Positions 14,280 through 20,030 of a stretch of 22,325 nucleotides of DNA are shown in pieces (the stretch's first letter is position 1; every line of letters starts with the position of its first letter). The stretch comes from an uncultured Collinsella sp. Lineage in GTDB: Bacteria; Actinomycetota; Coriobacteriia; Coriobacteriales; Coriobacteriaceae. The stretch is taken from positions 1-22,325 of the forward strand of contig CAAEOW010000106.1 in the NCBI GenBank assembly GCA_900757705.1. The letters are read 5' to 3'. Both the position numbers and the translations under genes were made by a program. The notes beneath the pieces are model-generated. The model had not been told where the DNA came from and made no database searches. It saw only the letters and a program-made list of their open reading frames with translations.

Positions 14280-15649
14280 TTGGTCAGACCGGCGCGGAAC
14301 ACGGTGGCGTCGCCATCGGCCTTGCTCGGATCGTAGAGGTTCAGGGCAGCCACATACATGGCGGCAGCGGTGACCAGGTCGTCCTTGTAGGTGACCTCGT
14401 TGGGAGCGTGAGCCTGAGACTCGGCACCCGGGCCAAAGCCGACGCAGGGGATGCCATAGCGGCCCTGGATGGAAACGCAGTTTGTGGAGAAGGTCCACTT
14501 GTCGCACAGCGGACGACCGGTGCGCTTGTCCATGCTGGGCTCGCAGCCGATGCGCTCGTCACCGAACATGGCCTTGTGGGCGTCGACGAGGGCCTTGACG
14601 TGCGGAGCGGTCTCCTTGTTGATCCACGTGGGGAAGTAAGCCTCGGTCTCGTAGACCTCGCCGGTCCAGGACGGACGGTCGTACATGTACATGGAGACCT
14701 TCACGTCGTCGCCGTACTTCTTGGCGGCCGGCAGGTTGCGGATCTCGTCCAGGCAGGACTCCCAGGTCTCGCCGGCGGTCATGCGACGGTCGATGGAGAT
14801 GGCGCAAGAGTCAGCGACAGCGCAGCGGCTGGGGCTGGTGTAGAAGATCTGGCTGACGGTGCAGGTGCCGCGGCCCAGGAAGCGGGCGTCCTCAAAGTGC
14901 TCGGGGTTGTACTTGGGGTCGAGCATCTTGACGAGGCCCTTGATGTCGGTCGACTCGTCGCAGCCGTTGTTGTTGAGGGCGCGGACGTCGGCGATGATGT
15001 CGGCCATCTTGTAGATGGCGTTGTCGCCGCGGTCGGGAGCGGAACCGTGGCAGGAGGTGCCGTGAACGTCGACGCGGATCTCCATGCGGCCGCGGTGACC
15101 GCGATAGATGCCGCCGTCGGTGGGCTCAGTGGAAATGACGAACTCGGGCTTAATGCCGTCCTTGTTGTAGATGTACTGCCAGCACATGCCGTCGCAGTCC
15201 TCTTCCTGGACGGTGCCGACGACCATGATCTTGTAGCCCTCGGGGATGAGGCCCATGTCCTTCATCATCTTGGCAGCGTAGGTAGCAGAAGCCATGCCGC
15301 CCTCCTGGTCGGAGCCGCCGCGGCCGTAGATGATCTCGTCGGTCTCGTAGCCCTCATAGGGATCGGCATCCCAGTTCTCGATGTTGCCGATGCCGACGGT
15401 GTCGATATGAGAGTCGATGGCGATGATCTTGTCGCCCTCGCCCATAAAGCCCATAACGTTGCCCAGGCCGTCGACCTTGACCTCGTCATAGCCAAGGCTC
15501 TCCATCTCGGCCTTGATGCAGGCGACAACCTCGCCCTCCTCGCAGGACTCAGAGGGATGGGAGATCATAGCGCGCAGGAAGCGAGTCATATCAGCACGAT
15601 GAGACTCAGCCGCAGCCTTAATGGCATCAAAATCGAGTTCTTTAGTCAT
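14264..15649 (-). CDS. ygeY: YgeY family selenium metabolism-linked M20 hydrolase
   Basis: A zinc-dependent M20-type amidohydrolase/peptidase, 461 residues; E. coli YgeY is shorter (about 400), so a longer C-terminal part is present here. Metal-site motifs are visible: DSHIDTVG (H81, D83), GRGGSDQEGG (D114 bridging), GTVQEEDCDG (E149 general base, E150 ligand), STEPT (E175) and a C-terminal SQAHAPNE histidine. The family is linked to selenium-dependent hydroxylases by genome co-occurrence, and the true substrate is not known. An upstream TTG would add three residues but abuts the ribosome site. The ATG at 15649 has GAAAGG nine bases before it. It lies between ygeX and ygeW, with long spacers on both sides containing hairpins. 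Confidence 0.93.
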   Translation of the reverse strand: MTKELDFDAIKAAAESHRADMTRFLRAMISHPSESCEEGEVVACIKAEMESLGYDEVKVDGLGNVMGFMGEGDKIIAIDSHIDTVGIGNIENWDADPYEGYETDEIIYGRGGSDQEGGMASATYAAKMMKDMGLIPEGYKIMVVGTVQEEDCDGMCWQYIYNKDGIKPEFVISTEPTDGGIYRGHRGRMEIRVDVHGTSCHGSAPDRGDNAIYKMADIIADVRALNNNGCDESTDIKGLVKMLDPKYNPEHFEDARFLGRGTCTVSQIFYTSPSRCAVADSCAISIDRRMTAGETWESCLDEIRNLPAAKKYGDDVKVSMYMYDRPSWTGEVYETEAYFPTWINKETAPHVKALVDAHKAMFGDERIGCEPSMDKRTGRPLCDKWTFSTNCVSIQGRYGIPCVGFGPGAESQAHAPNEVTYKDDLVTAAAMYVAALNLYDPSKADGDATVFRAGLTNNKID

Positions 15650-15674
15650 AACAGCCAACCTTTCTACAAGGGTT

Positions 15675-15686
15675 TACCTACAGGTA
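15675..15686. promoter_or_regulatory. Short perfect palindrome upstream of ygeY
   Basis: TACCT-AC-AGGTA is a perfect inverted repeat 25 bases before the ygeY start, in an AT-rich stretch downstream of the large palindrome. It could be an operator for a ygeY-proximal promoter. Nothing else supports this. Confidence 0.25.
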
Positions 15687-15753
15687 GATATTTCAGATAG
15701 ATCACTTGTGCCAAGCGGCGTGAGGTTGAGCACCCCACAAGCAAGTAACCATA

Positions 15754-15871
15754 GGAGGCGGACGGAGGACTTTGCTCCGTCGCGAGTTCCGCACGAGCCG
15801 GAGAGCACTTAATGTGCTCTCCGTGCGAGCAGGACTGTCCGAGCAGGGAGTAAAGTCCTCCGGCTGCCTCC
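15754..15871. repeat. Long compound palindrome in the ygeX-ygeY spacer
   Basis: From outside in, GGAGGC (15754-15759) pairs with GCCTCC (15866-15871), CGGAGGACTTT (15763-15773) pairs with AAAGTCCTCCG (15852-15862), and CTCC (15775-15778) pairs with GGAG (15847-15850). An internal hairpin, CGCAC and GGAGAGCAC (15800-15808) with GTGCTCTCC (15814-15822) and GTGCG, caps the structure. It starts 15 bases after the ygeX stop. No U-run follows on the minus strand. It fits a cruciform or REP-like repeat, possibly with an mRNA-processing effect between ygeX and ygeY. Confidence 0.8.
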
Positions 15872-15886
15872 GGACAGGTCAGTCTG

Positions 15887-17101
15887 CTAGCAGGTCGGAT
15901 ACTCGCCCTCCCAGACGATGCGACGGTACTGATCCGGATCGGTGTCGCCCTCGGTGGAGAAGCAGAGCACGGAGCTCGTCTTGTCCAGACCGATGAGCTC
16001 TTTGAGCTCGGCGTACTCGGGATCGAGCATGAGGGTCTCGACCAGGCCGGTGGTCACGGCGCCGGACTCGCCGGAGATGACGCGCGGGTCGCCCTTCTCG
16101 GGAGCGCCCAGGGTGCGCATGCCGCGAGCGGTGACCCAGTCGGGGCAGGACACGAAGGCAGTGGTGTGGTTGCGCAGGATATCCCAGCCAAGGATGTTGG
16201 GCTCGCCGCAGCACAGGCCGGCCATGATGGAGGGCATGTCGCCGTCCACGATACGCGGGTCGCCGTCGCCGGCGGCAGCGCCCTTGTACAGGCAGGCGGC
16301 AGGCGCGCACTCGACCACGACGAAGATGGGCGGGTTATCGGGATACAGGTTGGTGAAGTAGCCCACCACGGCGCCGGCGAGCGAACCCACGCCAGCCTGG
16401 ACAAACACGTGCGTCGGGCGGTTGATGGCCATCTCGCGCAGCTGCTCGGCAGCCTCGGAAGCCATGGTGCCGTAGCCCTCCATGATCCAGGACGGGATCT
16501 TCTCGTAGCCCTCCCAGGCGGTGTCCTGAACGATGACGCCGCGCTCGCAGGCATCGGCCTCGGCGGCGGCCATGCGCACGCACTCGTCGTAGTTGACCTC
16601 TTCGATGGTCACCGTGGCGCCCTCGGCGGCGATGTTATCGAAGCGTGGCTTGGTGGAACCCTTGGGCATGTGCACGACGGCCTTCTGGCCCAGCTTGTTG
16701 GCAGCCCATGCCACGCCGCGGCCATGGTTGCCGTCGGTGGCGGTAAAGAAGGTAGCCTGGCCAAAGTCCTTGGCAAGCTGATCGGAGGTCAGGTAATCGA
16801 AGGTGCACTCGGCAACGTCCTTGCCGGTCTCGTCGGCAATGTAGTTGGCCATGGCAAACGAACCGCCCAGGACCTTAAAGGCGTTGAGGCCAAAGCGATA
16901 GCTCTCGTCCTTAACGCACAGGTTGGACAGGCCCAGGCGCGCGGCCTGGCCATCCAGGCGGGCAAGCGGAGTGACGGTGTACTGGGGGAACGACTGGTGG
17001 AAGGCGCGGGCCTTCTTCACGTGGTCGAGGCTCATGATTCCCAAGTGCTTGTCATCGCTCTTGGGCATCGTGTTGCCCGCCCACTGGATCTTATCGGCCA
17101 T
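15887..17101 (-). CDS. ygeX: Diaminopropionate ammonia-lyase (PLP-dependent)
   Basis: Cleaves 2,3-diaminopropionate to pyruvate and two ammonia in the cytosol. The 404-residue protein (E. coli enzyme about 398) is a fold-type II PLP enzyme. The PLP lysine is K76 in YRFGLNAFKVLGGSFA, TATDGNHGRGVAWAA carries D123, and VQDTAWEGYE carries D193. These match the two catalytic aspartates of the E. coli and Salmonella enzymes. AAGGAG lies eight bases before the ATG. It is the first gene of the ygeXYW group, divergent from a YheO/DauR-like regulator, and likely controlled by it. In anaerobic purine users this enzyme is thought to process a diaminopropionate released from the purine skeleton. Confidence 0.96.
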   Translation of the reverse strand: MADKIQWAGNTMPKSDDKHLGIMSLDHVKKARAFHQSFPQYTVTPLARLDGQAARLGLSNLCVKDESYRFGLNAFKVLGGSFAMANYIADETGKDVAECTFDYLTSDQLAKDFGQATFFTATDGNHGRGVAWAANKLGQKAVVHMPKGSTKPRFDNIAAEGATVTIEEVNYDECVRMAAAEADACERGVIVQDTAWEGYEKIPSWIMEGYGTMASEAAEQLREMAINRPTHVFVQAGVGSLAGAVVGYFTNLYPDNPPIFVVVECAPAACLYKGAAAGDGDPRIVDGDMPSIMAGLCCGEPNILGWDILRNHTTAFVSCPDWVTARGMRTLGAPEKGDPRVISGESGAVTTGLVETLMLDPEYAELKELIGLDKTSSVLCFSTEGDTDPDQYRRIVWEGEYPTC

Positions 17102-17193
17102 ACGGTGAACTCCTTAAGTTCTCTCTTGCCGGCCCCCGCATACGCGTTTCAGCCCGATCCCATTCACACGGCTGAACTTTTATGTGGATGCCA

Positions 17194-17208
17194 AACAAAA
17201 AGTTTGTT
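17194..17208. promoter_or_regulatory. Putative operator 1 (AACAAA-N3-TTTGTT)
   Basis: AACAAA-AAG-TTTGTT is a perfect 15-base inverted repeat in the divergent ygeX/regulator spacer, 93 bases before ygeX. The same arms recur at 17245-17259, centres 51 bases apart. This is the expected layout for a regulator that binds as a dimer at two helically phased sites. The binding protein is inferred to be the adjacent regulator. Confidence 0.65.
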
Positions 17209-17244
17209 AGCACTGTTCTATCACACTTTTTGATTGGAAAACCT

Positions 17245-17259
17245 AACAAATTGTTTGTT
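17245..17259. promoter_or_regulatory. Putative operator 2 (AACAAA-N3-TTTGTT)
   Basis: AACAAA-TTG-TTTGTT is the second copy of the palindrome, with identical arms and a different centre. A further half-site TTTGTT occurs at 17315-17320, inside TGTTTGCGAACA (17317-17328), nearer the regulator start. The two full sites and the half-site would allow joint control of ygeX and the regulator. Confidence 0.65.
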
Positions 17260-17378
17260 GCCGTAATCGGTACCTTTTCGCCGCCGAACGGTCACCAATT
17301 AGCCTGTCTATGTATTTGTTTGCGAACAGGTGTGGTTTATGGCAAAGTGTGCCCAAACTAATTTTTAGGAAGGCACCC

Positions 17379-18032
17379 ATGACCCCCGCACAGATTGAGT
17401 TCTATAAGCGTCTTGCACACGGCCTGGCGCTCCAATTTGGCCCCAACTGCGAAGTCGTCGTCCACGATCTGGAGACCGAGGACGTGGACCACTCCATCGT
17501 AGTGATCGAAAACGGCCACGTCAGCGGGCGCAAACTGGGTGACGGCCCCAGCCATATCGTGTTTGAGTCCATGCACGAGGGCAGCACCGACGTACACGAC
17601 CGCGAGCCGTACCTCACTAAAACCACCGATGGCAAGCTACTCAAGTCCTCAACCATCTTTATCCGCAACGACGAGGGCAAGCCCGTCGGCATTTTGGGCA
17701 TCAACTTTGACATTACGCTCATGAAGGCTTTTGAGCGTTCGCTCGACGCCTTTACCGGCACCGGCGGCACGGGCTATACCGAGCCCGAGCCCATTACCAA
17801 GAACATCGGCGACCTGCTCGAGGACCTGCTGCACGAGTGCGAACAGTTTGTGGGCAAGCCCGCGGCACTCATGACCAAAGACGAGCGCATTCGTGCCATT
17901 GGCTACCTCGACCGTCGCGGCGCCTTCCTCATTTCCAAGTCGAGCGAGCGCGCCTGCGAGTTCTTTGGCATCTCCAAATACAGCTTCTATAGCTACCTCA
18001 ATGAGGCCAAGGCGGCGGCCGGCGACAAGTAG
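17379..18032 (+). CDS. YheO-like PAS/HTH transcriptional regulator (DauR family)
   Basis: A 217-residue regulator with an N-terminal YheO-type PAS-like domain (about 6-118, including VVHDLE, HIVFESMHEGSTD and PVGILGINFDIT) and a C-terminal DauR-type helix-turn-helix (about 167-212, DERIRAIGYLDRRGAFLISKS then FFGISKYSFYSYL). Relatives include Pseudomonas DauR, which controls D-arginine catabolism, and E. coli YheO. The longer open frame from 17310 adds 23 residues without a ribosome site. The ATG at 17379 has AGGAAGG five bases upstream. Its position divergent from ygeX, with two matching palindromes between, points to local control of the ygeXYW genes. The inducer is unknown; diaminopropionate or a purine intermediate is a guess. 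Confidence 0.88.
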   Translation: MTPAQIEFYKRLAHGLALQFGPNCEVVVHDLETEDVDHSIVVIENGHVSGRKLGDGPSHIVFESMHEGSTDVHDREPYLTKTTDGKLLKSSTIFIRNDEGKPVGILGINFDITLMKAFERSLDAFTGTGGTGYTEPEPITKNIGDLLEDLLHECEQFVGKPAALMTKDERIRAIGYLDRRGAFLISKSSERACEFFGISKYSFYSYLNEAKAAAGDK

Positions 18033-18155
18033 GCACTCGCCTGGATTGCCCCTCCCCTTTTGGGCGCGAGTTCTGGAAAGCACGAATCCAAGACCGAGCC
18101 GCTTGGGAAGTTCCATATAATCGGTGTCATTAGTATTTCGAAAGGATGGAACAGA

Positions 18156-19142
18156 ATGGCGTTGAGCAAGGCATCATGCACCGGTCGCGGATTGATTCCG
18201 GCAATTGGTGGGCATGTGCACCGCATGTTCGATGAGGGTGAAGACGACCTGTTTTCGCTGAGCCTTGACGACGTGATGGATGATCGCCCGTGGACCGCCG
18301 ACGAACTCATGGGCGGCGGGGCTCGCCCGTCAAGCCCCAATCCCGCACTTGCGCCTAAGCCCGCATCTGCGCCGACTCCTGCGCAGTCGCCTGTTTCGAC
18401 GCCCGCGCCTACGCCCGCACCCACTTCGGCGCCCACGCCCGCACCCCGCCCCGCAAGCGACCCGTCCGAGACGGCGGCATTTCTCGCTGCAGCGACGCAG
18501 GGCAAATCGGCCGACAGCACCGTTATGTACAGCGCCCAGCAGTTGCCTGTTCCTGCGGCACGCAAGCCTCCGGTCACAAGGCTCGATGAGCCCGCTGCCC
18601 ATCAGGTTGCCTACGATTCCTGGGCTGCAGCCGATCTGGATGAGACCTCTACCGGCATGCCGGCGCTCGACGTTCCAGTTAACCCGCTTTTTGCCGCCAA
18701 CACGAGCGCCGCGGACTATGAGGGCGATGCGGCATATTCCGATTATTCCGATAGCTATACTGGCACCGGTCGCATCGAGACCGAGGATTATGGCACCGCA
18801 TCGAGCAATTATCTCAACGATCCGTACGCTGCCGCGCCTGCACCGGAATATGACCCGGAGGCCGCGTCCGCGCCGGCGTATACCAAAAGCACGGGCGAAG
18901 AGCGCTTCGCCGATTATTACGCCGAGGAAAAGGCGCTGCGTTTCTCGGAATTTCCGCAGGCAGTCAAGGTTGCCTTTATCGCCATTGTCATTGCCCTGCT
19001 CGGCGTCATTGCGTTTGAGGGATTCCGTCTGTTCTCCGGCCCCACCCAAGCGGAGTCGGAGACCCAGCAAAAAGAGGACGATAACAAGTATCTGGACATC
19101 AACACCCTCAAGGGCGACCCCAACGACGGAGACGATGAGTAG
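18156..19142 (+). CDS. Hypothetical Pro/Ala-rich single-pass membrane protein
   Basis: I do not recognise this 328-residue protein. From the N-terminus it has a short conserved-looking head (MALSKASCTGRGLIPAIGGH) and an acidic stretch (FDEGEDDLFSLSLDDVMDD). A low-complexity Pro/Ala linker with repeated APTPAP units follows (about residues 55-120), then a Tyr/Asp/Ser-rich part. One transmembrane helix lies at about 272-289 (VAFIAIVIALLGVIAFEGF), and the tail is a short acidic, charged segment. No signal peptide is seen, so a cytoplasmic N-terminal domain anchored by a C-terminal helix is likely. The start at 18156 follows AAAGGA by nine bases; a longer open frame from 18060 lacks a site. It is in the same direction as the regulator, with 123 bases between, and probably is not part of the purine system. 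Confidence 0.75.
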   Translation: MALSKASCTGRGLIPAIGGHVHRMFDEGEDDLFSLSLDDVMDDRPWTADELMGGGARPSSPNPALAPKPASAPTPAQSPVSTPAPTPAPTSAPTPAPRPASDPSETAAFLAAATQGKSADSTVMYSAQQLPVPAARKPPVTRLDEPAAHQVAYDSWAAADLDETSTGMPALDVPVNPLFAANTSAADYEGDAAYSDYSDSYTGTGRIETEDYGTASSNYLNDPYAAAPAPEYDPEAASAPAYTKSTGEERFADYYAEEKALRFSEFPQAVKVAFIAIVIALLGVIAFEGFRLFSGPTQAESETQQKEDDNKYLDINTLKGDPNDGDDE

Positions 19143-19207
19143 CGAGAGCTGAAGGCTGCCGCAGGATCTCGCATCCAGCACCGGCTTCTAAGTGCTGTCT
19201 TGTCATC

Positions 19208-19339
19208 CAGCTACACTTTTCCTGATAATTTGCCTATCGAATTTGACACTTTTCCGAAGTTCTAAGGTGCCTATTTCGACACTTTTCCGTACTTTTAAAC
19301 GGCTGATTTCGACACTTTTCCGGATGAAAGCCGAGTGAT
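19208..19339. repeat. Four-copy direct repeat with exact 33-bp period
   Basis: ACACTTTTCC occurs at 19213, 19246, 19279 and 19312, each start exactly 33 bases after the last. Copies two to four have the longer core TTYGACACTTTTCCG (copy two has ATTTG), and copies one and two share TGCCTAT before the next unit. Constant spacing of about three helical turns points to a protein-binding array. Multiple terminal repeats of this style are known at IS21-family ends, and the reverse complement GGAAAAGTGTC resembles such ends as I remember them. No istA or istB is present. Confidence 0.85.
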
Positions 19340-19422
19340 CACTTGGGAAACCAACGCCGTCCGCGCGTCATTTCGCAAGCGGCGCTTGATTTCTGTCCGC
19401 GCGCGCTGATAGACTTCCTCTT

Positions 19423-19445
19423 GCCCGCAGGGAGCGGGCGCGTTT
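19423..19445 (+). terminator. Candidate intrinsic terminator
   Basis: GCCCGC (19423-19428), loop AGGGA, GCGGGC (19434-19439), then GCGTTTTA. The stem is six strong pairs with a short, interrupted U-run. It could terminate plus-strand transcription arriving from 18156-19142, about 280 bases downstream of that gene with the repeat array in between. Confidence 0.45.
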
Positions 19446-19540
19446 TATCCAGAGTCGGGGTAGAGAGTTGGCTCCACGATCCCGACGCCAACCGGCCAAG
19501 AGGCACGGTGGCCCTGCCAACATCGATGAAAGGAGTCCGT

Positions 19541-19957
19541 ATGGACAATTTCTCTGTGCGCAGTGAGCGCAACTTCCACAACCTGGCAGCCAAGCCAAAA
19601 CGAATGCATCTTCTGGATAAGCCAAATGGCTACGCCTCGGCCATGATCAAGAGCAGCCTCTCCCACCAGATGCGCTTTACGGTGCAGGTGCTCTAGGAAG
19701 AACTCTGCGCCGCCGGCAGCCCGCACGTGCTGCAGATCAAGCTGCTTGGAGACGACTCTCGCGAGCCGTCTAGCTGGAAGCTCTTTGCTGACGGCATATG
19801 CGTTGCGGACGGATCCGGCGCCTTTGCCCGAGAGTGCTTCTGCGAGGGAGCCGAGGCATTCCTGGACCTGTGCCGCGACGCCGTACGCACGGCCGAGCTG
19901 TACTAGTGGAGCCAGAGGGAGTACGAGCTGCTGAGTGCGGCCCGCGGGATTGCGTAG
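19541..19957 (+). pseudogene. Small unknown gene interrupted by two in-frame TAG codons
   Basis: A strong AAAGGAG lies five bases before the ATG at 19541, showing a real start. The frame encodes 51 residues (MDNFSVRSERNFHNLAAKPK...), then TAG at 19694, 69 more residues (EELCAAGSPHVLQIKLLGDD...), TAG at 19904, 16 residues (WSQREYELLSAARGIA), and a final TAG at 19955. There is no frameshift and composition stays protein-like throughout, so both internal stops look like point changes, for example from TGG or CAG. I do not recognise the family. Decay after acquisition is the simplest view. Programmed amber readthrough is possible but unlikely, since TAG ends many genes in this window. An ATG at 19526 is in frame but upstream of the ribosome site. 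Confidence 0.65.
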
Positions 19958-19995
19958 GTGTAGGTGGGCAGATAAGCCATCGGCAATTCCGAGAT

Positions 19996-20030
19996 GGCAA
20001 GGGCCGAGAATTAGATTCCCGGCCCTTGCC
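19996..20030. terminator. Hairpin between convergent pseudogene and DUF262 gene
   Basis: GGCAAGGGCCG (19996-20006) pairs perfectly with CGGCCCTTGCC (20020-20030). An inner GAAT/ATTC closes a TAG loop after one mismatch. It touches the stop codon of the minus-strand gene and lies 38 bases past the plus-strand one, so it probably serves both as a bidirectional terminator, although U-runs are weak on both sides. Confidence 0.65.

Larger units (their letters stand above)
19143..19540. other. 398-base intergenic region with repeat array
   Basis: No gene is supported here. A weak hairpin CAGCAC/GTGCTG (19176-19181 with 19192-19197) follows the membrane protein gene and may help end its transcript. 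The 33-bp-period repeats occupy 19208-19339, with a perfect 10-bp palindrome AGTGATCACT at 19334-19343 at their right border. A terminator-like hairpin is at 19423-19445. GTTGGC/GCCAAC can form a stem in the leader of the next gene. Confidence 0.6.

Noticed and set aside
14177..15700. A 507-codon plus-strand open frame
   Set aside because: Antisense to ygeY, which has full M20 motifs and a ribosome site; the plus-strand product is Val/Asp/Gly-rich with no domain.
18035..18071. Terminator after the DauR-type regulator
   Set aside because: ACTCGC/GCGAGT and GCCC/GGGC can pair only with a large asymmetric bulge, and no U-run follows.
18355..18465. Tandem CGCCCACGCCCGCAC-like DNA repeat as a possible CRISPR or minisatellite
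   Set aside because: It encodes the Pro/Ala linker of the membrane protein; the units are irregular and in frame, so coding repetition explains it.
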